64,000 nucleotides of DNA from Microglena sp. YARC (GCA_022414725.1 CM039462.1:1698900-1762899); one strand, 5' to 3'; shown: positions 41,764 through 51,938, numbered from the stretch's first letter. Notes: generated from the letters alone by a model not told the origin. Numbers and translations are program-made.

Positions 41764-41843
41764 ATTGGTCAACTTTTCAGAATCCCCTAAATAGAAGGTG
41801 TCCCAATATCAAATGTCCCTAGCTGTATGAGGAATTGTTCGGT

Positions 41844-42674
41844 TTAGCGCTCAGAAAATGTAGAAATGTTCTGTGACAGTGTACCGAAGATCTCTCTTTC
41901 ATCCTCAAAGTCCAGACACTGCATCACCCGGCTCGGATGCCAGGTCCGCCGAATGAGCTCCTCCCTGATGACGTCCAGTGACGCTTTCTTCATCCGGACC
42001 ATGACGCGCCAGTCGGGCCATTCTGGCGCTATGTAGATCATCACTTTGTCGTCTGAGTGGGAAGTGTTGTTCTTGATTACCAAGCATGCAAACGGGACAT
42101 TATTAATCTCGTCGAGCGCTTCGCAAAAAAGCTCGAACGTGGGGAATATCCCGCCGTATAACTTGTACAATCGCTTCCGCGTGCTCTCGATCCTCTCCCT
42201 GAAGATAAATACATAGTCGACGTTCATGATGAGATAGGGTGGCACTACTAAGGGGAACTGCATCACCATCACCATTTTTGCCCTAACAAATCGCCCGTTC
42301 ATGAACAAATATCTGATCGATTCGTGCTTCGTCCATCGATTGTTGTAAATGCAGTTTTCAAAGAGGATGCAGTTGGCTTTCTTTTGTTGATGCAACTGTT
42401 TCCACTCCTTCTTCTGCCTTGCGACAAAGTCGTCGATGATCTCCTCAGCGTACTCTATGTGGTGTGCGATGTGTGGGATGCTCGGGATGCTCGGGGCGTA
42501 TTCTTGTTTGTCCATCTCAGTCGGATTGATAATATCCGCGTGCGAGCAGTTCAGGTGGGGGAGCAATTCCTTTACCAGGAAAGTCTTTCCTACGTATCGC
42601 TTTCCGAGGATGATGATGTTGTGCATGTTACTCGCATGTTCGTGCGGGTCAAAACTCTTGAATCGAGTCATCAA
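41844..42674 (-). CDS. A32: A32-like genome-packaging ATPase (FtsK/HerA type)
   Basis: 276 residues, complete. Walker A GKRYVGKT at residues 24-31, then a beta strand and, at residues 102-108, CILFENC where the Walker B of A32 proteins normally reads L-D-D-C. Then FMNGRFVRAKMVMVMQF, the N-G-R motif and sensor strand typical of the viral family, and IMNVDYVFIFRE. The protein would pump viral DNA into the capsid and is a core gene of Nucleocytoviricota, so it is the firmest mark of viral origin here. The D-D to E-N change in Walker B keeps one acidic residue, and activity is uncertain. It lies directly beside the family C copy 2 (19 bp), but is not cut by it. Confidence 0.85.
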   Translation of the reverse strand: MMTRFKSFDPHEHASNMHNIIILGKRYVGKTFLVKELLPHLNCSHADIINPTEMDKQEYAPSIPSIPHIAHHIEYAEEIIDDFVARQKKEWKQLHQQKKANCILFENCIYNNRWTKHESIRYLFMNGRFVRAKMVMVMQFPLVVPPYLIMNVDYVFIFRERIESTRKRLYKLYGGIFPTFELFCEALDEINNVPFACLVIKNNTSHSDDKVMIYIAPEWPDWRVMVRMKKASLDVIREELIRRTWHPSRVMQCLDFEDEREIFGTLSQNISTFSER

Positions 42675-42960
42675 TACAAATTCTCAAATAAAGTGGACAC
42701 ACCTTATGCAGGGGGAGGCGTTTGCGGTTGGAGTCAGATGGACGAGAAGGAGGCGACAGGTTTCCGACATTTCGGTTGGAGTCAGATGGACGAGAAGGGG
42801 GCGACAGGTTTCCGCAGTTTGAGCAGATACACTCGACGGAACATATAAATGAAACCTCTTTCTGGAGTGTACGGCCACACCGGAGTGTGTGCCTTATGGT
42901 GTAGATTCAACGGTCACCAGTAGGGCGTCCCACAAATTGCGTCGCCGACTGTCCGCCCTT
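42675..42960. other. Joined ends of families B, A and C
   Basis: In order: a B terminus (42680-42705), two 46-bp direct repeats (GGTTGGAGTCAGATGGACGAG, at 42728 and 42776), an A right end (42830-42903), and a C left end in reverse (42909-42952). No gene. Confidence 0.65.
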
Positions 42961-42978
42961 CCAATATAAGGAATCCTA

Positions 42979-43386
42979 CAGTCGGCAGAACAGTAAAATG
43001 AAACATCCCAATAAACGGTATAGTGTACGAGTGGATGGTCCTACAAAATGGCCCGCCCAGCAAAGAAACCTCCTTTCATGACGCATTGCACATCAACAAA
43101 GAACCCGTGTTCTTTTGGGCCACGGTACCGGGGAAGAGGCGATCGCTTAAGTGCGGCTGGTCCTTCAATGGACACTCTCGAAAGTACCGACAAAAGAACG
43201 ACACGGAGTCTGCAGGATGGAGAGCCGTGATCTAAAAAAGAACCACGATATTCTCATTAACATCCTGCAATTTGTTGATTCAAAATCGTATTGGTGTTCC
43301 ACTGCCCCGTGGGTTGCTACACCATTAGGTTACACCGTAAGGTGTGCCGTACACGAAGCGGTTTCATTTTAGTATTCCGTTGACTG
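42979..43386 (+). mobile_element. F-MITE, complete, TA duplication
   Basis: 408 bp, with TA at 42977-42978 and 43387-43388. Very close to 26202-26640 apart from a shortened segment near 43020. Confidence 0.85.
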
Positions 43387-43427
43387 TAAGCTTATTGGTA
43401 ATTCGGAGAAGCCTCAAAGTTGGCGTG

Positions 43428-43586
43428 TGGTGGATGATTATAAGGTGTGTCCCACTTTACTTGAGAACAACTGTAGGTGTATGTCACTTTGATGCGACCA
43501 TGCCTGCCTGAAGAATGAACGATTCATCAGGGGATAATAGCATTCAAATTATACAGGGTGTCCCAAAATTATTTGAGAACAACTGT
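43428..43586. mobile_element. Family B: two isolated termini
   Basis: Right terminus at 43428-43474 (GATTATAAGGTGTGTCCCAC to CAACTG, TA) and a left terminus, reversed, at 43553-43585 (GGGTGTCCCAAAATTATTTG). Only 80 bp of other sequence lies between. The second terminus borders the next gene. Confidence 0.65.
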
Positions 43587-44254
43587 ATGCTCAAGGCGAC
43601 AGCCAAGCGCAGTGGGGTGTCTTTCTTCGAACCTGACCCAACCTTGTTTGATGCCGTGCATAAGGAGATGAGAGGCCTAGCGGGAGATGTTTAGCATCAC
43701 CGTGCCCAACGTGGACTTGCCAGCCGACCTTGGGTTCACTCAGGACTTTGATCTGAAGCTGGCGATTGGGGACGATGGAGATGTCGTGGTCTGCGGACGG
43801 CACTGGACTTTGTTCACCACTGTCACCCAGCCCATGGCAGACTTTGAGGCGGCGTATGGGAGCCTGCAACAGACTGCAATGGTCTCTTGTGCGGCAGCTG
43901 CAGCAGCGGAACCACCGCCGCTCGACATCGACGACTCCTGCATGCCATTCGACAAGCTTACATATGCAGTAGTTATGGCACTGGAGGAGCTGGTGGACAA
44001 CAGCTGCTGCCCCAACACGCGTGTGTTTGCGTGGCTGTATGCCAAGCACCTGCGGGCAGCCGACATGGCGTTCACGGACCTGCTGCAGACTCCGGCCATC
44101 GCCAATATGGCAGCTACAGCGCTGGACGCCTGGTTTGTGCGGCACCCGATGTTCAGGGCACAGGCGCAAGAGGCACAGGATCTGCTGATCACTGTGCTGG
44201 ATGACTACACGCCATCGCGTCCGCGGTACGAGCCATACTGGGTGAGTGAGAGTT
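43587..44254 (+). pseudogene. Unrecognised Ala-rich protein, frameshifted and cut
   Basis: The frame from ATG 43587 (MLKATAKRSGVSFF) ends at 43686. A one-base shift links it to the frame beginning MFSITVPNVDLPADLG at 43687, which runs to 44254. That frame has a helical, alanine-rich middle (CAAAAAAEPPP) and a regular helical end. The stop codon TAA lies in the first bases of a transposon end (AATGGGCG), so the original protein was longer. Open codons resume at about 44322 (KKFMDALLSATKYF). The strong G/C third-position preference matches the other viral genes nearby. No family recognised. Confidence 0.45.
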
Positions 44255-44463
44255 AATGGGCGCTCCTTCCTCCCAGCGGATTTTTTGAAATTTCTACTCA
44301 AAATTTAGAGTCTCCGGAACGACGCGCTAAGAAGTTCATGGACGCGCTGCTGTCGGCCACCAAGTACTTCGTCGACCAGCAGCACATGGACGTCGTGATC
44401 CTCGACTTGCAGGGGGGGTACTGTACTTACTACATGTGGCGTTCGAACCCCGTGAATCGATGA
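44255..44463 (+). mobile_element. One end of the 4-bp-TSD family, then gene remnant
   Basis: 44255-44322 matches the left 68 bp of the MITE at 45126 (AATGGGCG..., TCTCCGGAACGA). From 44322 to 44463 the plus strand is open (KKFMDALLSATKYFVDQQ... NPVNR) with codon use like the gene before it, so it is probably its displaced end. A possible right end (AATCCGCCGGGAGG) lies at 44866-44880. Confidence 0.45.
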
Positions 44464-44576
44464 TGATCCACCTCGTTTGGGGGCATGCTTTCGCATACAG
44501 CTAGGGACATTTGAAAGTGATGTAATTCTCATTTTCTCACGTGGATAGTCATGCAACTGCTTTGTCCTGCTTGAAT

Positions 44577-44870
44577 TTTCTCACGGGGCATTACTCGCCA
44601 TGAAGAAAGAAGGAGTCCGTGAATGTAATAATGCGGGGGGAGGTCTCCATGTGACTGACTCGACATGATCCGCCGAGATGAGAGTGGTAGCCATGTAACT
44701 TGACTCTACAGGTTCCGCCTGGTCGCCGTGTGACTCGACATGATCCGCCGTGACGAGAGTGGTCGCCTTGTGACTCGACATGATCCGCCGTGACGAGAGT
44801 GGTCGCCATGTGACTTGACTCTACAGGTTCCGCCTGGTCGCCGTGTGACGAGAGTGGTCAAAAAATCCGC
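44577..44870 (-). repeat. Cluster of the dispersed GACTCGACATGATCCGCC repeat
   Basis: Five to six copies of a 33-bp word (GTCGCCGTGTGACTCGACAT, then GATCCGCC...GAGAGTG), some alternating with TTGACTCTACAGGTTCCGCC. The same words occur near 5574 and 46248. From 44464 to 44576 only a C-family end scrap (44494-44512) is seen. Confidence 0.7.
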
Positions 44871-44914
44871 CGGGAGGGCTTTTTTCATTCAAAGCCAATA
44901 TAAAACATAAAAAA

Positions 44915-46196
44915 ATGGATATTAGTATTGACTTCTTGTGCAACAGTAAGAAATCATTGCAACCTTTGATGTGGGATATGCTTGCGGCCGGGGGTAATGA
45001 ATCTTGCAAGGAGCTTTTAAACACCTTCCGAGTAGCTTATGCTACCGGTCTGATCGATTACATCCGCCAGATGTGTGGGGATGATGTTTGCAACCCGAAA
45101 CAGGTAGGGACTGTAAACGTCAACTAATGGGCGTTCCTGACTCCCGGCGGATTTTTTTAAATTTCTAATCAGGATTTAGAGCCTCCGGAATGACTCGCTA
45201 GCTTGAGACATCAGCACCAAGGAATCACAATTCGGCTCCATACCATGTTTCGCAACTAGTCAAAATCGGCCGGGAGGCAGGAACGCCCATTAACTACTCT
45301 TCTGACATCGACGTGAATCTGAACTTCAATGGGGAAATTCTGCATAATGATTTGGATCGCATCGTATTAATTTTCAAATCAATCAACGATTACCATTATC
45401 AACGCTTCAAACGTAATTTCACCGACATGGTTGACATCAACATTTACGGATCTCATTTCGGCATGCTCAACAACCCCAAGAGCGCGAAAAGTAAGGAAGA
45501 GATTGACCTTATTTCTAATGATCCGCAACAACGTCTCTTTGCCATGGGTAAGTTGGCAATCATGTGCAAATGGAGCGATAGAGAAGACATGTTGAAGGCC
45601 AGAGATTTCATTAAGAAGCAGCCGACATACAACAGTAATAACAATGAGAAGTTGTACACATCTTATCTGAAAAAATACGACGACTACGACGTCGCGAACC
45701 GGGGCTGTATCCGGTATAGTGAAGGTGGGTCGTATTTTCTCGATGACGAAGCTCCTTGAGAACGATGTTTACTGGTCCGTTGGTGCGTTTCTCCATATTG
45801 TTTCAGGAAGGAAGGACCTTACAGAGAGCATGTATGTGGACTCGATGTTGGACAACACGGGGTTCATTGTTTCCAATTTGCGTAAAAAGCACGTTTGCAA
45901 AAAAGAGGTTTCTCCGTACACCACTGTGCTCCGGGTTGCAAAGTACATGGAGAGGGTCCTGGATGCTTACATGTTGTGTCGACATGTCAAATCAGAAGCC
46001 CACTTACAGAAATTATTGACCATGTGCTAAGTTGAACATTGAGAGGAAGAGAAACGTGATTGACGATGAAACGATTAATAATGTAGATACGTTCGTTTCA
46101 TTGTTGGGACTTAAGATGTCGCATCGGATATCGTTTTTGAAGTTTGAAAAGAAAATTGCGGAGTTTGTCTTCGATCTGGTGGACAATTTACACTAG
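44915..46196 (+). pseudogene. Unrecognised viral gene split by a MITE and two frameshifts
   Basis: Starts at ATG 44915 (MDISIDFLCNSKKSLQPL). A 166-bp MITE sits at 45126-45291. Removing it with one AACT copy continues the frame exactly (VNVN then YSSDIDVNLNFNGE). Further on the frame shifts near 45757 and again near 46028, ending at TAG 46196. The intact protein would be about 370 residues, mostly helical, with no membrane segment. SDIDVNLNF resembles the S-D-I-D site of some nucleotidyltransferases but nothing else supports that. Giant virus proteins of unknown role share the general look. The MITE shows that the gene was whole before that insertion. Confidence 0.55.
45126..45291. mobile_element. 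166-bp MITE, 4-bp duplication AACT
   Basis: Ends AATGGGCGTTCCTGACTCCC and inverted GGGAGGCAGGAACGCCCATT. AACT at 45122-45125 and 45292-45295. The ends match those of the 9.1-kb element at 15654-24730, so this is a non-autonomous member of that family sitting in a viral gene. Confidence 0.88.
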
Positions 46197-46319
46197 TTTT
46201 TATGAAAAAAATGTGTACACTCGTTTTTCGAGGGAACGGACGGCGGATCATGCCGAGTCACACGGCGACCATGCAGTGAAGTGCATCGGCAGTTAAAACA
46301 GATGTCAAGCAAGATCTAC

Positions 46320-46443
46320 TTATTGTCGGAAAGGAAACCTGTTCTGAGCAAACACGACGGTTCTGCAGGCGACCGTCCCAGACACCAAGGCCGCAATGGC
46401 CACGATCGCTAGCACGAGCGGGGCCATGGCAAGTTGCTGTTGT

Positions 46444-46520
<77 letters not shown>

Positions 46521-46533
46521 TTGTTGCTGTTGC

Positions 46534-46567
<34 letters not shown>

Positions 46568-47193
46568 GCTGTTGTTGTTGCTGTTGTTGTTGCTGTTGCT
46601 GTTGACTTGGTTGAGAATTCTCTGGACAAGCGGCTCCTCCGCCAGGGAGCCATGAGTTGTTCAGGCTCCGGAGGCCCCAGTGGTAATATGGGTCAACGTA
46701 GCTCAATGCGGAACGCGGAAGGTGGTATCGGTCGTCGTACACGCTTGGATACGAGTAGCGTATGTTCTCCGTGTGCGTGTGGGTGCGTGTTCCCTCCTCC
46801 CCCCCAACCGCCGTTGCCGCTGCCTCCACCACCACCATTGTTGTTTGTGTTGTTGTTGGTCACGGTGATGTTACTGGGCTGTGGTTGTGGGGGGGGCTCG
46901 GAAGCGGGCGGAGGAGGCTCGGAAGCGGGCGGAGGAGGCTCGGAAGCAGGCGGAGGAGGCTCGGAAGCAGGTGGAGGAGGGCTCGGAGGTGGGTGGAGGA
47001 GGCTCGGAAGCAGGCGAGGAACATCTCCTTCTGCAAATTGCTCTCTGATGTACTGTGAGGAAACGTTACGGCAGTTATTGGTGATCAGGGTAATCACTGA
47101 CGCCAACACTACAAGAATAATGATGATTGCTACCAACCAAAGCCAGATGCCAGGGACGCCCTTGGACGAGGTTCGCGCTTGCGAAGTGACCAT
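46320..47193 (-). pseudogene. Two-membrane-segment protein with long polyglutamine, frameshifted
   Basis: ATG 47193 (MVTSQART). A membrane helix follows at once (IWLWLVAIIIILVVLASVI), then NNC and four copies of a Pro-rich PPPPASE unit, an Asn/Gly-rich stretch, then a frameshift in the C run at 46797-46805. The second frame has a Tyr-rich segment (YSYPSVYDDRYHLP, VDPYYHWG), 57 glutamines and a final hydrophobic helix (PLVLAIVAIAALVSG). About 285 residues in all. Possibly a virion membrane protein, but only the layout suggests this. The break is in a homopolymer. Confidence 0.5.
46435..46605. repeat. CTG/TTG trinucleotide repeat, 57 units
   Basis: 171 bp of CTG and TTG, i.e. CAG/CAA glutamine codons on the minus strand in the gene above. 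The mix of two codons suggests selection for glutamine, or an old expansion. Confidence 0.95.
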
Positions 47194-47209
47194 ATTGTAT
47201 GTATGTATA

Positions 47210-47325
47210 CAGTTGTTCTCAAATAATTTTGGGACACTCTGATATCCCCTGAAACCAGATACAGATCCTTGCTTCACTACAAATATTTTTTGAGGCTTTT
47301 ACGTTCCCACGAATATCCAATAATC
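47210..47325 (+). mobile_element. Family B 5' end, truncated
   Basis: Left terminus CAGTTGTTCTCAAATAATTT after TA 47208-47209, leader, the beginning of the transposase (TTCACTACAAATA), then a jump to a later transposase segment (CGAATATCCAATAAT). A degenerate A terminus (GTTTCATTTATATATTC) follows at 47396-47423. Confidence 0.7.
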
Positions 47326-47425
47326 CAGTCCGTGTCGTCTGCGTGTTGATGGATTTTATAAAATCGTATTGTTGTAGACACCACCGCACAGAGACGTTTC
47401 ATTTATATATTCTGTCATCCCTCGA

Positions 47426-47716
47426 ATGCAACACCCGCGTGGGAGGACAAGGCAACGTCCAGAGTTCAAACTCAGAGAAGAGCTTATAAACCGCAATATG
47501 GGCAAACACATTTGGAAATGTGGTCTACTAGAAATGTCAGAATTACAACCATACCGATGCATGAAATGCAACCTGACAATGGCAGAGCTGCAGGAACTTG
47601 GAAACACTGGAGTTTGCTCCTCGGAAATTGACTTTACAGGCACCGTGATTGCCGAGGATGGCCGACTGTTATTGGATTTAGGCACATCCATCGTCATCCG
47701 TGATTGGATGGGGTAG
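47426..47716 (+). CDS. Small unrecognised protein with Cys motif
   Basis: 96 residues from ATG 47426, ending 20 bp before a strong hairpin. It has a basic N-terminus (RGRTRQRPEFKLREEL), CG...RCMKCNL (possible metal site) and a beta-rich end. The opposite strand is open too, but the hairpin after this stop favours the plus strand. A degenerate A-type terminus touches the start, so the first residues may not be original. Confidence 0.4.
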   Translation: MQHPRGRTRQRPEFKLREELINRNMGKHIWKCGLLEMSELQPYRCMKCNLTMAELQELGNTGVCSSEIDFTGTVIAEDGRLLLDLGTSIVIRDWMG

Positions 47717-47735
47717 AGCGTTTATTTTTTCGCAT

Positions 47736-47781
47736 CATCGTAGCGAGCGGCCAAGAAATTTGTTGGCCGCTCTCTACGATG
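47736..47781 (+). terminator. Hairpin, probable 3'-end signal
   Basis: Arms CATCGTAGCGAGCGGCCA (47736-47753) and TGGCCGCTCTCTACGATG (47764-47781) pair over 18 bp with one mismatch around a 10-nt loop. In Mimiviridae such hairpins set the polyadenylation site. Same use here is inferred from its place just after a stop codon. Confidence 0.55.
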
Positions 47782-48033
47782 CGGTTTGCTGGTCCCTGAA
47801 CTCTTTCTTGAGGTAAAAAACTCTCTTCCGAATTCGAATATGCTTCTTTATCTTCATCATCTCTTTTGAATCAGTTTGACAAGGGTCGGATGCCTGTCCC
47901 TGACCAATCATGGAGGATTCCTCATTCTATTGTGAGTACGTACCATTGTTTTGCGGACGCCTGTGTCAATGGATGCATTTTATCTACCGCCCCATTTTTT
48001 TTATTACTATTATTATATTCAAAAACGTACACA

Positions 48034-48408
48034 ATGCAACCTAAGAAACCTAAGACAACTATTAATCAGATTGGCAGAGGTATGTTCTCAACCGCTGTGA
48101 CCCCAAAGATGGTGCATAAGGAACACGCAAAGATCCCCCCAGGCGACCTCATCAACCGCATGAACATCTTCAACTCAAACAAACTCAGCAAGAAGACCTC
48201 AACCCTAGAAGAGCAGGATGCAATCACAAAGCTCGTGCAGATCATCGAGACAGCTACCAAGCAAAAGGAGGATTTTGATAAGGCCACACGCGACTTCTAT
48301 ACCGTCTACGATAAGCTCAAGATTGCAATCATTGAAACGTGCGAAACCGGCCCCAGGTTGTGCGGCGTCGTTAACAGCACAATCAATACCCCGAAGAAGA
48401 ACTCATAA
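48034..48408 (+). CDS. Small basic unrecognised protein
   Basis: 124 residues from ATG 48034 (MQPKKPKTTINQIGRG), preceded by a very AT-rich stretch (TTTTTTTATTACTATTATTATA) that fits a viral promoter. Lys-rich start, then a long helix with heptad hydrophobics (LVQIIETATKQKEDFDKATRDF, read in part), then a Thr/Asn end. The helix could form a coiled coil. It lies 46 bp before the polymerase gene on the same strand. No family recognised. Confidence 0.6.
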   Translation: MQPKKPKTTINQIGRGMFSTAVTPKMVHKEHAKIPPGDLINRMNIFNSNKLSKKTSTLEEQDAITKLVQIIETATKQKEDFDKATRDFYTVYDKLKIAIIETCETGPRLCGVVNSTINTPKKNS

Positions 48409-48454
48409 ATTTCCGGGCAATAAAAAAAAACACAAAATGTAGACGCGACGCACT

Positions 48455-51400
48455 ATGCACTACACTCCCGACGCCGCAGCCGCACCCATCATGGACGCAT
48501 TCTTCAAGGAACGCGAGAAACACTTCGCTACACAACATCACATCGACTCGTTTGATGACCTACTAGGAACGCGTCTAAGAGCGATCGTACGCAGCATGAA
48601 CCCAATCACAATGGTGCGCGAAGACCCCAACACGAAAACCAAACACACGGTGAAGGTGTACGTAGGAGGAGACGAAAAACTCCGCCCCGATCACGACGTG
48701 CACATAGGAGACCCAACCCCGACTCTACCATCACAAGCCCGGGTAGCAAACCAAACGTACGGTGCGGACATCTTCGCAGACGTCCGTGTGGTCTATCCGG
48801 ACGACAACGACGAGACACGAGACTATGAACGCGTGCACATCGGATTCATACCCATCATGATCCACTCCAAAGCGTGCTCTCTAAGAGGGCTAAAGCCGCA
48901 CCAGTTACGAGCACGAGGAGAATGCCCATACGATATGGGCGGATACTTTGGAATAGACGGACGCGAAAAGGTCATCGTGACACAAGAGGAACGCGTCCCG
49001 AACCGACTCTACACACGACGCGGAGAGAAAATAGAAGACGACAAACTCATCCTAAAAGCATTCATAAGGTGCGTCTCCACAGGCGCACGCGACGTGTTCG
49101 CACGCACAAGCGTCTTCCGAGTCATGACTTTGGGTGAAATCACAGCCACGGTCACCCACATCAACGAAGGAGCCGTGCCCGTCACAACTCTCTTCCGAGC
49201 ACTCGGCATCGAAAGCGATCGCGCCATCCTCAAAACCATCTTCCACGAAGATCCAGGAGAAGAGAGAAACAAGGTCGAAATCGCATTCATGCACGCATCC
49301 ATAGCCGCAGGACACAAGTCCGGAGTAAGCAGCCAGAGAGGAGCCATAGATTTCCTCATACCACGCACACGATTCAAGTCCCAACTCGACCTCAAAAGCG
49401 TCCTCACAGACGACCTCTTCCCAAATGTAGGACGCACGTTCGAGGCCAAAGCATCGCCCAGGAGCAGTCGTGAGACATCTCGTAAGAGCCGCTCTAGGAA
49501 AAGAACCCATGTCGGAACTCGATCACTACGCCAACAAGAGACTCATGTGCTCAGGTGCAATCACAGCCAATCTCTTCAGAGACGCGTACCTACTATCAAT
49601 CGCAACAACCCTGCGCCACGCTCAACAAAGAGTTCCACGGATCATGGCGCGTCGCAAACGATATACACACGCTCGTCACGAAGCCAACCTGAAAAATATA
49701 TTCAAACACCAAGAATCATCCGAGAAGCCCTCGTACGAGCACTCAAAGGATCGCGACGCGGCGATGACAACGCACGCGCGCCCGTCAAGAACTCAGCAGA
49801 GTCTCATATCTAGGATACATTTCACACATGAGACGATTAAACAACCCCGTCGACAGGAACGTCAAGATAGCAGACACACACGTCTAAGGCGTCGCACTGG
49901 GGAGTCATCTGCCCAGTAGAGTCACCAGACGGACCCAACGTAGGCCTCTCACGCACCTAGCCACGCTTGTCACCATATCACTTGCCATACCAGAACCCGT
50001 CGTACAAGAAACCATAAGACCCACCATAGACAAATACACGAGACATCTATCAAACAGCAACACTATCCCACACACAGCAACCGGGTGCACGTTAACGACA
50101 CATGGATAGCGATCACAGACACACCCAAGGACCTAGTCGATGCACTACAAAAAATGAGGACGGAAGACACCAGACTGAACACACTCGGCGTCACATGGGA
50201 CGTGTGGAGGAACGATGTGGCAATCCGCACAAATGCAGGAAGATGCTGCAGACCACTAAGAAGAGTACAGGAAGGAAAGGTCGTACCAATCAACGGCGAT
50301 CCGTCGTGGACCGAATTGATACGCAGCGGAGCGATCAAAATGATAGACGTCGAAGAAGTAGCTACATGTCTAGTGGCAATGAACGAGGCAGACGTCAACA
50401 ATCGAGACCCGATCCCAGGCAGATACACGCACGCAGAGATAAACGCAGGAAGCACACTCTCAATGGTAAGCAACACCTACCCACTACTGAACCACAACAA
50501 CGGGGCGTACAACTCACTATGTCTAGCGCAATTTAAACAAGCGCTAGGAACGACCATGACTCCATCAGGGACCCGGTTCGATACGAACACATTCCTACTA
50601 CACCACGCCCAACGCCCTCTGGTAAGCACGAGCTTCGCAGACCGACTCTTCGGAGGACGTTTCGCGCACGGCGAGAACGTCGTAGTAGCAATCGCCACAT
50701 ACACAGGATACAACCAAGATGACGCCATCATCATCAATCTAGACGCCGTGCAGCGCGGCCGACTAGCACTCACAGTATTCGAAAACCATCCGGTACGAGG
50801 AGTCAGAGGAGGAACCAGAGGACCAAACATTCAAAAAACAAAAAACCAAATTGTGTATGCGAACCCACAGCGGCTAGTGTCACGCGGGTACGCCCTATTA
50901 CCACCACCAAAACAACCACAAAAGAATACAAAACCTCGACGAACATGGAATGCCAAAGATCAACAAAATGCTTAAGAGAAGGAGACGCAGTTGTAGGAAT
51001 GGTCAAGGTACCATCGACCGCAGCAAAGGAAGACGTCTTCACGGACGCATCTCAACGTCTACAATCCAGAGAATCCGACCTTCCACGTATGTAGACGGCG
51101 TCCACTTGCAAAACATAGATCAGAACACAGCAAAAGACAACGCACTACCACAACTTAGAGCATGCAAAGTACGTCTCCGCCAGATGCGCAGCCCCGAACT
51201 AGGAGACAAACTAAGCTCGCGTTACGGCCAGAAAGGGGTGGTGGGAAATGATTCTACCCGCCGTGGAACATGCGTTCTGCGCAGAGGACGGTATCGTACC
51301 CGACATCATCATCAACCCCAATGCATTCCCCAACCGTAGGACAGTCTCGCATCTACTGGAAGCCGTGCTAGCGCGCGAGGGAGCAGTCAAAGGAGCTCGC

Positions 51401-51937
51401 ATGAACGCCTACACATTCGGAGGAGAAGACATCGGAGCTGCGCTGACCCAATTGGGTCTGCGTGAAAACGGACACGCGAACATGCTCATGCACAACGGAC
51501 GATCCGGAGAAGAGGCGAAAACACGCATCTTTGTAGGCGTGAATTACTACGGTCGCTTGAAACACATGGTAGAGGACAAGTACCAGTTGCGTGCACGAGG
51601 AGCAGTCGACGCCACAACACGTCAGCCAACGAAGTCCAAGGGACAGAGCGGATGGCTGCGCATCGGAGAGATGGAGCAGAACGCACTCTTCGCACACGGA
51701 CTCGCATCGTTCACACGCGAAGCGTTCATGCAGCGCAGCGATCACCACTCAACTAAGGTCAATGCCACGTCAGGAACGCCGGCGGAATGGTGGGTCGCAG
51801 CACGCGAAGACCCAGAAGGACCCGACGAGGAGGCAACTGTTGAAACACCTTACACGTTCACCCTCATGCAGCACGAGCTCCGAGCATTGGGGGTGGAGGC
51901 AGCGCTTCTCACATCCACTGATGAATTTTATTTATAG
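48455..51937 (+). pseudogene. RPB2: DNA-directed RNA polymerase subunit 2 (RPB2), many frameshifts
   Basis: 3.48 kb, the right size for a 1,150-1,200 residue RPB2. In order: protrusion and lobe with GGYFGIDGREKVIVTQEERV (49.0 kb), fork/loop segment with DHYANKRL (49.5 kb), HWGVICPVESPDG (49.9 kb), hybrid-binding region with GYNQDDA (50.7 kb, the acidic pair near the active site), GDKLSSRYGQKGVVG (51.2 kb), and the clamp with PDIIINPNAFPNRR to a C-terminus near QRSDHHSTK. Roughly ten shifts of frame are needed between 49.45 and 51.25 kb, while both ends are open for long stretches. The subunit makes viral mRNA in viruses with a cytoplasmic phase. Here it is dead, unless the middle was badly read. 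The C-rich codon use matches the other viral genes. Confidence 0.9.
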
Positions 51938-51938
51938 C

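Larger units (their letters stand above)
38768..41825. mobile_element. Family C Fanzor transposon, copy 2
   Basis: 3,058 bp, same ends as copy 1, with TA on both sides (38766-38767, 41826-41827). More than 98% identical to copy 1 by eye except for about 190 bp deleted in the transposase. The perfect TA pair and high identity point to recent movement. Confidence 0.88.

Noticed and set aside
46396..46655. Poly-Cys and poly-Leu frames on the plus strand
   Set aside because: They are other readings of the CTG/TTG repeat that encodes glutamine on the minus strand.
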